In this document: piece after piece, positions 10,263 through 21,568 of the stretch
Layout of the letters: every line of letters starts with the position of its first letter
Position numbering within the stretch: position 1 is the stretch's first letter
NCBI GenBank assembly: GCA_963383645.1
Contig: OY726561.1
Span: 29,864,826 to 29,928,825 of the forward strand
DNA from: Muscardinus avellanarius
Lineage: Eukaryota; Chordata; Mammalia; Rodentia; Gliridae
Length of the DNA stretch: 64,000 bases
Direction of reading: 5' to 3'
Notes under the pieces: model-generated
The model's input: the letters and a program-made list of their open reading frames with translations, nothing else
What the model was told of the DNA's origin: nothing
Database searches by the model: none
Program-made: the position numbers and the translations under genes

Positions 10263-11675
10263 GATCGGGCACCAGACCTGCTGCAGATACAGTCGGGATG
10301 TCCGCCAGCAGGCTGCCTGCATGGGCTGCCTGCCTGCCCAATCTACACTCCCGAGCCCTGACTGAAATCACCGTGGCAAGATAATCCGAGACTGAAAACA
10401 GACATAGAGCCTCATCTTAAGCAGCAAGCAGCACCCACGTCAGAATTCTGTGTGCTCACCAGCGACTGGATCACAACAGCACAGGGACTCCCACAGATGC
10501 CTGGACCAAGGAGCCAGGTACCTGTGTGCGTTCAGGGAAAGTGCGGGTCCTAGCATGCACCCCAGGCCCAGCACTGGCCCAGGGCATCTGTCCCACACCT
10601 CAGAACCCAGCACTGTCCTAGCGCACCAGGTCTGCACCCCGGACCCCTGGTAGTAGTCAGTGCCTGCGCCACCGCCACCCCTAAAATTGGAGCTTACCTT
10701 GTGTGCCTAGCCCCTGCCCCCCACTGGAGCCCAGATACCCACCTTGCCAGAGGCCTGCTTTCCAGGCAGCGAAAGCTCTGTGTGCCCGTGAAATCTCCTC
10801 GGGCCCCCAGCTTCTACGCCCCGCGGGAGGCAGAGATCATTGATGGACACCACACAGCGCCTGTGCCCTCGGACCCTTGTGCACCTATCCCGTGCCCCTG
10901 GCCCACCGCTGGAAGTTCCCACCCACCCGGAAGCCTGATACTCAGTTCTACTCTAGAGCACAGCCCAGTGCATCTTGGAGGAGCATAGCAGCAGGCACTA
11001 GGCAGCTGCACCCACTCACACCTGGGTCCAGTAATAGCAACCCACTCAGCCTGCACTCTCGGAATTGGCAGAGCTCTGGCAGTAAGTGTGGGCATTGAGG
11101 AACCAGCATCCCTTTCCCCAGGGTACATCTTGGGACCACACCAGCTAGCCCAGTTGGAATTTCCAGAGACACAGGAACATCCATCGAGACACAATATCTG
11201 CACAGGACCTCAGGGGGAGGTTCCAAGTCTACTTTGAACATCCTCCACTCCTGCTGTAGGAAAGCACAGGCCAGAGTCTAGGGTGGTGAGTGCAGAGGTG
11301 CTGACTACAGGATGGAATTATGCAGAACCTGGGAATTGTACAGAATCTAATAACAGTGATACCAGACATCCTGACAAATAAACCCAAAGCAGTTAAAGGA
11401 AAGAAAGGTGTCCAAACACTCAGAGTGACCTAAGAAGATAAAAATAGAGTGCAAAGAAAACTAAGAGACATTGGATTATATTCTGAAAGCTACCAAAGCA
11501 ATCAGATACGCAAATATTATATGGACCTGACCCCATATTCGTAAATAAGTAGGACTGTTTATTTTTACTTTTATTGTGGTTGTTTTGTTTTGTTTTGCTT
11601 TTATAGTGCTTTTGTTTTGTTATGGTTATTACTGTTTTATTTTTTTTCTTTCCCCATTCTTCTTTTACTTTAACT

Positions 11676-11678
<3 letters not shown>

Positions 11679-11717
<39 letters not shown>
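11679..11717. repeat. (TA)n microsatellite in the L1 5' region
   Basis: About 19 TA units within the T-rich stretch between the 5'UTR and ORF1. Confidence 0.95.
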
Positions 11718-11720
<3 letters not shown>

Positions 11721-12264
11721 ATAGTTTGCCTTATTTTCTGATTTCACACAGCTGCTAGTTCCTTTTATTTTATTCTTGTCCTGTTTTCCTTTCTTCCTCT
11801 TTCCTTCCTTTTTTCATTCTCCTCCTTTGATTGGTTTTTCCTTTCTTTTTCTTGGATTACATAATAGTTTTGGTATCTTGTGTGGATTTATTTTTATGTT
11901 CGTCTGCTCCTTCCATCACGCCTCTTACAAACCTTCCCACACTAACCTATATACTCTTCTCCCCCAAAACTTTCCCCCATAATATACCTCCTTGTATAAT
12001 ACTCAAAGTATTTCATATCTCCATACTTATTCTACCAACGACAAGAGTCCTACTAATTAACTCTCTCTCATTCTCAGCAAGACATTACCTTATCATACTC
12101 AAAGTCTTTCTCAACCTAAACATATCCTCTACCTAATTCGACTCCTTTACCCATCACCCCAGCTCCTCCCACATCACCCACCATCAACACTGGAAAAGCT
12201 CTGCTGACTTGCCAATATACCTAAACTCCTAATATTAAGATTGGACTAAGCATAATACTCACAA

Positions 12265-13244
12265 ATGATGGGTAGAAATCAGAAAAACAGGACAGAGAAT
12301 GCAATAAATATGAGAACCAGGAATAATGAAGAGACAGCAGAAATCACGAATACTGACCTACTAGAAATGCAAGAAGGGGAGTTCAGAATCTTGATGTACA
12401 ATATGATGAAAGAATTTAAAACAAGTCTAGAGGAGGTGAAAGGTGAGTTAGAAACACTAAGAAAGAATCAGAAAGAGGTCTGGAATGAAATGAAAGAGGC
12501 AATAAGTGAAATGAAGACAGCAATAGAAAGAAATTCTGGAAGATTAGATGAAATGGAAAACAGAATATCAATATTAGAAGACAGTATATCCCAAACTGAA
12601 AACACAGTCTGCGATATACAGAAATATTTACAGCAACAAAACCTAGACATCCAGCAAATATGAGATAATATCAAGCGTCCTAACTTATGGATAATAGGCA
12701 TTGAAGAAGGGATAGTGGTATAGACCAAGGGCATCTGTAATCTCTTCAAGGAAATAATCTCAGAGAATTACCAAATATGGAAAGAGACTTGGACCTTCAT
12801 GTCCAGGATGCATACAGAACTCCACTGAGACAGGACCAAAGAAAGACCTCTCCACGCCACATAATAACCCAAATTACCAACAGAGAGTCTCGGGAAGGAA
12901 TCTTAAAAGCAGTGAGAACAAAAGGACGGGTGACATATATAGGCAAAACATTAAGAATCACCCTAGACTATACAACCCAGGTCATGAATGCTAGGAGAGA
13001 CTGGTACGACGTGATTCAGACCCTGGAAGAAAATAACTTCCAACCAAAATTAATCTATCCAGCAAAACTACTATTCAAGATCAATGGTGAAACCAAAGTC
13101 TTTCAGGATAAGCATAATCTCAAAAAATTCATGAATTCAAAGCCAACACTAGAGAAAATTCTTAAAGAAATAGACCATAAGGAAGAAAAAAGAAGCAGAC
13201 ATCAGAATCAGAGAAGAAAGGAAGTTAATAAGTGGGCCATTTAA
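12265..13244 (+). pseudogene. L1 ORF1, broken, full-length L1
   Basis: L1 ORF1 protein, a trimeric RNA chaperone that coats L1 RNA. The first frame (12265-12663) gives a low-complexity N terminus followed by a long coiled coil with heptads (KNQKEVWNEMKEAISEMKTAIE, then MENRISILEDSISQTEN). It stops at a TGA (12661-12663), a second stop follows near 12721, and a 1-base shift near 12770 moves the frame. The last piece (12777-13244) holds the RRM and C-terminal domain (YRTPLRQDQRKTSPRHII, GKTLRITLDY, NNFQPKLIYPAKL, LEKILKEIDHKEE). The ATGATG at 12265 is the natural start because the 5'UTR ends there. It is not functional as it stands. Confidence 0.9.
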
Positions 13245-13289
13245 GTAAAGAAGAAAGACCAAACCACCCAAGAGTAGACAGAACACAAA

Positions 13290-16200
13290 ATGGCAGAAAA
13301 CAAAAATCATATTTCAATAATATCTTTTAATGTCAAAGGACTTAACTCACCAATCAAAAGACATAGACTGACAATGTGGATTAGGAAACATAATCCAAAT
13401 ATATGCTGCCTGCAAGAAACTCACCTTACAGCCAAAGACATTCACAGACTGAAATTGAAAGGATGGAAAAAGATATACCATGCCAACTGTGACCAAAAAA
13501 GAGCAGGGGTAGCAATCCTGATATCCAACAAAACAGACTTTAAACTAAAACACATCAAAAGAGACAAAACAGGGCACTTCCTTTTATTGAAAGGAACAAT
13601 ACACCAAGAAGACATAATGATAGTAAATATTTATGCCCCAAACGTGGGTGCAACCACATTTGTAAAACAAACCCTTCTGGACATCAGATCCCAAATAGAC
13701 CCAAATACAGTAATTCTAGGAGACTTTAATATGCCTCTCACACCACTGGATCGATCTTCAAGGCAAAAGTTGAGTAAAGACACTTTAGAACTAAAGGAAA
13801 CCATAAACAAAAATGGACCTAATAGACATTTTCAGATTATTTCAACCAGGAACTACAGAATACACATTTTTCTCAGCAGCCCATGGAACCTTCTCCAAAA
13901 TAGACCACATCCTGGGACACAAAGAAAATACCAGCAATTTCAAAAGATGTAATATAATTCCTTGCATCTTTTCAGAACACAACGGAATAAAAGTAGAAAT
14001 CAACAACAGGAAACTCGAAAGAAAGTATTCAAATTCATGGAGAATGAATGATACACTATTGAATGATGAATGGGTAAGAGCAGAAATTAGGGAAGAAATA
14101 AAGAAATTTATGGAAACAAATGAAAATAGAGATACAACCTATCAAAATCTATGGGACACCATGAGGCAGTATTAAGAGGAAAGTTTATTGCACTGAGTGC
14201 CCACATAAGAAGGACAGAGAACCACCAAGTAAAGAACCTAATGACACAACTCAAGGACCTAGAAAGTCTGCAACAGTCTATTCCCAAAGCCAGCAGAAGG
14301 CAAGAAATCATTAAAATTAGAGCAGAAATAAATGAAATAGAGAAAAAAAAAACAATTCAAACAATCAATAAAACAAAAAGTTGGTTCTTTGAAAAGATTA
14401 ATAGAATTGATAAAACCCTGGCCAACCTAACCAAAAGAAAAAGAAAATCAAATCAATTTATCAAAATTATAAATGATAAAGGAGATATCACCACAGAAAT
14501 TGAAAAGATTATCAGAGACTTCTTTAAAAATTTATACTCCAATAGACTTGAAAACCTGGAAGAAATTGATAGATTTCTAAGCACAGTTAACCTTCCTACA
14601 CTCAGCCAAGAGGACATAGCAAGCCTAAACCAACCAGTAGCAACCAAAGAAATAGAAATGGCAATAAAAATTCTTCCACCAAAGAAAAGCCCAGGCCCAG
14701 ATGGGTTTTCAGCTGAATTCTAAAACACCTTCAGTGAACAACTAATATCAGTACTTCATAACTTGTTCCGGGAAATTGAAAGAGATGGAACACTCCCAAA
14801 TTCCTTCTATGAGGCCAGTATCATATTCATCCCCAAACCAAATAAAGACACCTCAAGAAAGGAACACTACAGACCAATATCCTTAATGAACATAGATGCA
14901 AAATTTCTAAACAAAATACTAGCTATACACATTCAAAACTATATCAAGAGAATAATACACCATGACCAAGTTGGTTTCATCCCAGAAAAACAAGGCTGGT
15001 TCAACATACACAAATCAATACATGTTATTCACCACATAAATAGAACCAAGAACGAAAACCACATCATCACAGCAATAGATTCTGAAAAAGCATTTGACAA
15101 AATCCAACACCCATTTATCTTAAAAACACTGCAAAAAATTGGGATATTGGGATAGAAGGAAAGTACTTCAACATCATTAAGGCAATATACTGTAATACCA
15201 AAGCCAACATTATATTGAATGGGGAAAAACTGCAAGAATTTCCGCTACAGTCAGGAACAAGACAAGGATGTCCACTATCACCACTCCTTTTCAATATAGT
15301 CCTTGAGACTCTTGCTGCAGCAATCAGACAAGAGAAGGAAATCAAAGGAATTCACATAGGAAGAGAGGAATTTAAATTATCCTTATTTGCAGATGACATG
15401 ATCCTTTATCTGGAAGACCCAAAGAACTCAACCAAAAGACTTCTGGAGCTGATTGAAAAATTCAGCAAAGTCGCAGGTTACAAAATCAACCTAAAGAAAT
15501 CAGTAGATTTTCTTTATGCCAACAACGAATCCACAATGAAAGAAACAAAGAAAACAATTCCATTCACTATAACCTCAAAACCAATAAAATACCTAGGAAT
15601 AAACCTAACCCAAGATGTAAAAGACCTGTACAACAAAAACTATAAAACATTAAAGAAAGAAATTGAAGAAGACCTTGGAAGATGGAAAGATCTCCTGTGC
15701 TCATGAATAGGCAGAATAAATATCATCAAAATGGCCATTCTGCCAAAACTGATCTACAGGTTCAATGAAATTCTCATTAAAATACCAGCGACATTCTTCA
15801 GAGACCTAGAAAAATCAATCATGAACTTTATATGGAGAAAGAAAAGACCTAGAATAGCCAAAGCAATTCTCAGCAATAAGAAACATGCAGGAGGTATTAT
15901 AGTTCCAGACTTCAAACTATATATAGGGCAATAATAGTAAAAACAGCATGGTACTGGCACAATAACAGATATACTGACCAGTGGATTAGAATAGAAGATA
16001 CAGAAACAAACCCAAACATCTTTAGTCAATCTTTGACAAAGGGGCCAAACTCATACGCTGGAGAAAAGACAGCCTTTTCAACAAGTGGTGCTGGGAGAAC
16101 TGGCTAACCATTTTTAAAAAGATGAATCTAAACCCCTATATCTCACCAAACACAGGAATCAACTCAAGATGGATCAAAGACTTAGAAATTAGACCTGAGA

Positions 16201-17113
16201 CTGTGAAGTTAGTAGAGGAGAACATAGGTTCAACACTACAACATATTGGCACAGGCAGTAACTTTCTCAACAAATCCTCCAAAGCTCAGGAAATTAAATC
16301 AAGAATAAGCAAGTGGGATAACATCAAACTAAAAAGTTTCTTCTCATCAAAGGAAGCTATCAATAACCTAAAGAGGAAGCCTACAGAATGGGAAAGGATC
16401 TTTACCAGCCACCATTCTGATAGGGGGCTAATATCCAGAATATACAAAGAGCTCAAAAGACTCTACACTAGCAAAACAAACAACCCAATCAAAAAAAATG
16501 GGCAAATGAACTAAATAGACACTTCACAAAAGAAGAGATACAAAGGGCCAATAGATACATGAAAAGATGTTCTTCATTACTGGCCCTCAGGGAGATGCAA
16601 ATCAAAACTACACTGAGATTCCATCTAACCCCAGTCAGAGTGGCAAGCATAAAGAAATCAAACAACAACAAATGCTGGCGAGGATGTGGGGAAAGAGGAA
16701 CTCTTTTACACTGTTGGTGGGAGTGCAAACTAGTTCAGCTACTATGGAGATCTGTGTGGAGATTCCTAAGAAAGGTGGGAATAGATCCACCATATGATCC
16801 AGCTATACCACTCCTGGGTATCTTTCCAAAGGGGTTGAATTCAGAGAAATACAGCAACATATGCATACCTATGTTCATAGCAGCACAATTTGTAATAGCC
16901 AAAATATGGAACCAACCCAGATCTCCATCAACAGATGAATGGATACCAAAACTTTTGGAAATATACACAATGGAATTCTATTCAGCCATGAAGAAGAACA
17001 AAATTATATCATTTGCACGAAGATGGATAGCCCTGGAGAAGATTATGTTAAGTGAGATAAACCAAGCACCGAAGGAGATGGTACATATGTTTCCTCTAAT
17101 ATGCCCAAACTAG
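13290..17113 (+). pseudogene. L1 ORF2 (endonuclease-reverse transcriptase), broken
   Basis: The L1 ORF2 enzyme nicks target DNA and reverse-transcribes L1 RNA. The endonuclease piece (13290-13952) shows N14, E43 (in LQETHL) and D145/N147 (in GDFN), the same positions as in human L1. The rest of the endonuclease is in another frame (13813-14175, with IDHIL, and SEHN where SDH is usual). The reverse transcriptase spans 14151-15934 across a TAA (14721-14723), a shift between 15155 and 15215, and a TGA (15704-15706). It includes AIDSEKAFD (about 15070) and the catalytic FADD (15386-15397). The C-terminal part (16122-17113) includes the C-C-H-C knuckle (16673-16726). At least four frameshifts and two internal stops separate the pieces, so the copy is dead. 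ORF1 ends 45 bases upstream. Confidence 0.93.
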
Positions 17114-17328
17114 GAAACACAGAGGATACCAGTGGGACTCCAGATAATGGAGGGGAAATATTAATGAGGGTCTACATCTGTACATGTGTAAAATTATGAA
17201 TATGACATGGTTAATCTGGATAACCATTGGTGGGAGGGAGGAAGGGAAAATGGGGGCAGGGGGAGAGGGCACCAAATATAGTTTAAATGTATACTATTTA
17301 TGTTCAATAAAAAAAATTGTTAAAAGAA
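17114..17328 (+). repeat. L1 3'UTR with G-rich tract and poly(A) signal
   Basis: 17229-17269 is a G-rich polypurine tract of several GGG runs with quadruplex potential, as in many L1 3'UTRs. AATAAA at 17306-17311 precedes the A-rich tail and the TSD. Confidence 0.8.
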
Positions 17329-17345
17329 AAAAATGTGTATCCTGG

Positions 17346-18714
17346 TATCAGCTTAAATTTTATAAGCAACATAGAAGCTCAGTATACCTGTGGAAGGACT
17401 GAGATTAAGAAGTGAGGTCCTAAGTCTTATCATCTACCCTGTAGGTACTATCTGAAAAATGAAATTCAGTATGGAGAGATCAAGAGAGAAATCATTAGAA
17501 AAAAGGGGAGAAGTAATGTATAACGTCACATTATGGAAAAAAAAGGAAACTTTGCTTGTCATAGTAGAAAAAGCCAACACATATATTTCTAAATAATGGC
17601 TGGATTCAAAAAGAATGTGTTCCTTTAATAGCCAGAGCCATATTTTTTTGTGTTGTGCTGGCTCACCACACATTTAAAATTGCCATACATTGGAGCACTT
17701 CAAATTTATATCTTCATTTAGGCCACTCATTTAGTAGGTCAATTTACCATTATATTTCATGGGTATGGTGGATTTTAATTCATTTAACATTTTAATCTTT
17801 CATCAGTTTTTCATTTCAAAGGATTTCACAGCATGCATGGGATTTGTATAAATTTGTGTGCAGTAAATTTATTCTTTTAACAGTTTTATTCTTTCATCAG
17901 AAATTCATTTAAATGGGCTTCACTATATATCACTTCCATTTCCAGTGCAGCTTTAGGTCAGGCTGTGATTGATGCAAAAGCAATGAGGTATTAAAAGAGA
18001 TAGAAAATATCTGAAATTGGAAAGAGTTCAAGAACTGGGCCATTGTAAGGGCATTACATGCCTCAGATATGTTGAGGAAGGGAATCATACAGCATTTTGA
18101 TATGAAGGCTTGTATGCCTTATAATTTCAATTCTCAACAAAGTTGAAAATATCAATTTCATCTGAGCTTGTGTCTTAAAAAAAATTTACCTGTTATAGTG
18201 CCCTAAAACTATCTCCATATGATCATGAACAGGTACAGTCTTTCTTTACTATTCACATGAATTGATGGCACAGTTTCTTTCAGTGAACCTTTCCCTACCC
18301 CCACAGATATTGATTAAATGACATTCAAGTGATAAACACTAATACAATAAATATAGTAGCTATGGACATAATGCAGGGAAGAGGTGCATTCTATCATGTT
18401 TTTATATAGAAGTAGATGAAAATCATCGGTAGTTCATAATAGTTGGTGACATACAGAAGACTGCAGTATGAGAGATGCCTCTACCAAAGATTGGAGATGC
18501 TGGTGCTTGGTTTCTGTGCACCAGAAAAGTCAAGGTTGACCTTGGGAAAGTCTTCTTTTCTCTTTCAGGCTCTGCAGAAGTGGCTGGTTTTTATGGTAAA
18601 TACTGTAATGGGGTAATGTCTTCGGGTGGTAGCTGAAAGTATCAAGAGAAATGACAAGTGGAAATCAACCTTTGAATTTGCTAATGCCTCTTAGAAGAAG
18701 ACAATGCTCAAGCA
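17346..18714. other. Single-copy DNA
   Basis: No gene or repeat recognised in 1.4 kb. Confidence 0.5.
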
Positions 18715-18800
18715 AAAAGAAAAAAGAAATGGAAAAAAAGAAAGAAAGAGAAAGAAAAAAGGAAAAAAGGAAAGAAAAATAGGAAAAAAGAAAGGAAGAC
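18715..18800. repeat. GAAA-rich polypurine tract
   Basis: An imperfect run of GAAA/GGAAA units, nearly pure purine on the plus strand. Confidence 0.85.
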
Positions 18801-18879
18801 AGTTACGTTTGTTTTGTGATAATGTCGTTGTGGCTTTTGATAAACATTATATTCCTTTATGAGACTGACAGCTACTTAT

Positions 18880-18960
18880 GGTCTTCCCTGGTTTTTGGCA
18901 CTGTGGCATGCCTGCTCTGCTAAGTGTCTAATAAATGTGTGTTGGGTTGAACAGAACCAT
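18880..18960. repeat. Possible ancient MIR/L2-type fragment
   Basis: 'gcactgtggcatgcc' followed by 'taagtgtctaataaatgtgtg' resembles the conserved tail shared by ancient mammalian MIR/L2 repeats. The match is short and uncertain. Confidence 0.35.
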
Positions 18961-20437
18961 TCTGAACCAAATGAAGGAAATTAATAATCCTGAAAAAGAT
19001 GATCCAAATCCCATCATCCTTTGCCCCCCAAGGCAATAGTACAACCTGGTGTTCAAAATATGAAGCCAATTTGCTTATCACTCTATTCAAAGAGCATGTC
19101 CCTTTATGCATCTGACTGGGGAGAAAATGAGGCTGAGGGGGAAAAGATTTCACTCAGACTAAATATACAAATTACTCTTTCTAATGAGAAAAAATGGTGG
19201 GGCATGAAAGATAACAAGAGGGTTATAAGGGTCATATTATTTCCATTCTCATGTCATGTTGAACTTTCTGTGGCTCCTCTTATTAAATTAAGAGGAGCCC
19301 CGTTGAGAGTTGTTTGTGAGTTCAGATCTGTGGCACTTTTTGCGTAAGGGTTTGCAAGTTCCTTGGAAGCAGTCACCAGATTCACTGAATGTTCTCCATA
19401 GTTCTAGTTGGTTCAGGTCTCCTAGAACAATCTAAAAATTACTGTAACATGGAAAGCCTAGTATTTTCCATCTATGTTGAAAAGAAAAAGAAACTTCACT
19501 TTTCTACAGTGAACTTGGGGAGAAAGAGAGAGGGAAGGAAGAGATAAGAAGGCTGATTGCTTCTCTTACCCACCTTTGAGAACTTGTAGCAGATGTGTGG
19601 ACTGCAGGTTGTCAAGTACAGCTAACAGTTTTTTAAAGTCCATTTAAATAAGGCTCTTGGTCTTCCAAAATGTGTCCCAGCAAGTTTATAATAATAGAAT
19701 GAGAGTGTCTTAGTGAAGGCTAATTTTATTTGGATTTAATTTATCAACCTAGCTGTCAAACATAAAACTAGGAAGGTGAATTTCACTGTGTGGAGAATTT
19801 TGTAACCTTTCAAATGATAATTGCCTGAATTTTTATGCAAGCATTTATTGATGAAGGCTGACAGGTATTGAAAAGAGCAGAACCACAAGCCATACCATGG
19901 AATTGAGGATAAAAATCATCTTTCTGCCTGCCCCTACTCTATTGCTATTTTTGTAATGCATGCAAACTCTTTCTCAAATGCAAAACATGAAGTAGGCCCT
20001 TATCTACCTCATTCATTTTGTTCAGGCGCTTTCCTCAACCTTGGCTCCTCTTCTAACCAGCAGCCTCCTGCCAGAAAATTCAGATTAGCATGCTCATCTA
20101 TGTGGTTTTCTAATTATTACTCTTTTTAATATATATATCAGGAACATCTTCACTTAATACTTGAGCAATATGGTTGAGCTAAAAAAAACAAGACTGCAAG
20201 ACTATAGTCATCAATTTTATGAAGATTTAGATGCATTGTATCTTGGGATATTTATATATCATGGGTGTGTTAGTAAAGGTACAGAGTTCCCTCTGCCTTT
20301 TTTTTAAAATCATGTTTGCATGATGTATCTCTATCCACCCTTTCCCTTTTCACCTTAAATCTATTTATGTTGGTTTTGAATTAAGATTTTTATAGACAAT
20401 ATATATTTATGTGATTTTTTTACCCATTCTGACAATA
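18961..20437. other. Single-copy DNA
   Basis: No supported gene. A 108-codon open frame (19021-19347) has no recognisable domain. Confidence 0.5.
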
Positions 20438-20438
20438 T

Positions 20439-20477
<39 letters not shown>

Positions 20478-20680
20478 TTTGTTTATTGTTAATGCTGGGG
20501 ATCAAACCAAGAAAAGCATTCTACCTCTGAGCTACACCTCCGGTTCTATTTTATTTTTTTTTTGAAACAGGATCTCATGAAGTTGCTGAGTGTCTTGCTA
20601 ATTTGCTAAGATGGATCTTGGACATGTGATCCTCTTGTCTCAGCCTCTTGTGTACTGGAATTACAGGTGTGCACCACCAT
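20438..20680 (-). repeat. Diverged B1/ID SINE with (TTTA)n tail
   Basis: The A-rich tail has become a (TTTA)n run (20438-20487), followed by 'aatgctggggatcaaacca', 'ctacctctgagctacacctcc' and 'ggaattacaggtgtgcaccaccat'. It is more diverged than the other copies. Confidence 0.8.
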
Positions 20681-20884
20681 TCTTTTCTTGGCTCAAAATT
20701 TATCTTATAATTGGTGTGCTCAGATTATTTATATAGAATGTAAAATTATAGGACTTAAGTCTGTCATATTGTTTTTGTTTTTTCTATTTGTTTCTCACCC
20801 CTCTGCCTCTTTTTCTTGCCTTCCTATTAATTATTTCACCTCTTAACATTTTTATTTCATTTAAAAAAATGTTGTACTTTATAT

Positions 20885-21267
20885 TTGCTATGGTTTGAAT
20901 TGTGCTGTCTCAGATTTATGTGAAGCCCTGATCTCTAATGTGTTGATATTTGGAGATGAGTCCTTTGGAGGTAATCAGGATTATAAAAGGAAATGAAGAG
21001 GACACTCTTGTGATGTGACTAGTAGCCTTATAAGGAAAAGAAGAGAGATTTCAATATCTCAGCTCTGGCACAAAGAAGAAATCCTTGAATACACTGTAGG
21101 ATGATGGCTGCCTGCAAGCCAAGAGAAGAGTCTTCAGGATAAGACTTATCTTGGTGATACCTTTACCTTAGACTTCCCACTCTCCAAAACTATTGGATGT
21201 AAATTTGTGTCGTTTGAGCTACCCAAGATATGTTGTTTTGTTATAGCAGCCAAAGCTGACTAATATA
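20885..21267 (+). repeat. MLT1-type LTR (ERVL-MaLR)
   Basis: Begins 'tgctatggtttgaattgtgc', has 'gtgttgatatttggagatgag' and 'ggctgcctgcaagccaagag' in the middle, and ends 'tgttatagcagccaaagctg'. This matches the order of MLT1 LTRs. It is a solo LTR of an ancient non-coding endogenous element, with no internal region beside it. Confidence 0.75.
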
Positions 21268-21342
21268 GTATTTTTGTATGGTTATTTTTTAATGTTTGCT
21301 CCAGATATTATAAGAAGCACATAAAGCATATCAGAATGTTCT

Positions 21343-21554
21343 TTTTCTTGTGGTGCTGGGGATAGAACCCAGGGGCTTTCTACCTCTGGGTTACACTCCC
21401 AGACCTACTTTTGTATATTTTATTTTGAAACAGGGTCTCACTAAGTTGCTGAGAGCCTCATTAAGTGGCTGAGGCTGGCTTTGAACCTGTGTGATCCTTT
21501 GGTTGCAGCCTCCCAAGCGCTGGGATTACAAGTGTGTGCCACCAAGCTTGGCCT
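21343..21554 (-). repeat. B1/ID dimer SINE with TSD
   Basis: A subtype A dimer SINE ('gtgctggggatagaacccagg', 'tgggttacactcccagacc', 'ctgggattacaagtgtgtgcc'). It is flanked by TATCAGAATGTTCT (21329-21342) and TATCAGAGTGTTCT (21555-21568), a 14-bp TSD with one mismatch. Confidence 0.9.
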
Positions 21555-21568
21555 TATCAGAGTGTTCT

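Larger units (their letters stand above)
9975..12264 (+). promoter_or_regulatory. L1 5'UTR / presumed internal promoter
   Basis: The stretch from the TSD to the ORF1 start. About 10300-11240 is much more GC-rich than the window, as in internal promoters of young mammalian L1s. It contains a (GAA)n(CAA)n array (10130-10262), a T-rich stretch with (TA)n (11679-11717), and a pyrimidine-rich stretch before ORF1. Promoter function is inferred from L1 biology; no specific factor site was identified. Confidence 0.65.
9975..17328 (+). mobile_element. Full-length L1 retrotransposon (decayed)
   Basis: A 7.35-kb LINE-1 with intact TSD, 2.3-kb 5'UTR, ORF1 (12265-13244), ORF2 (13290-17113), a 3'UTR with a G-rich tract (about 17229-17269), AATAAA at 17306-17311 and an A-rich tail. 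The 5' end 'aggcgattcaaaatggtgac' abuts the TSD, so the copy looks full length rather than 5' truncated. Both ORFs carry several stops and frameshifts, so it cannot be autonomous now. Its 3'UTR differs from that of most other L1 tails in the window, indicating a separate lineage. Confidence 0.93.

Noticed and set aside
10060..10371. Minus-strand reading frames of long Ser, Cys, Phe or Leu/Val runs
   Set aside because: They are translations of the (GAA)n(CAA)n array in the L1 5'UTR in three frames and not proteins.
10440..11241. Overlapping open frames on both strands in a GC-rich block
   Set aside because: They lie inside the L1 5'UTR. GC-richness lowers stop frequency; no domain or conserved start was seen.
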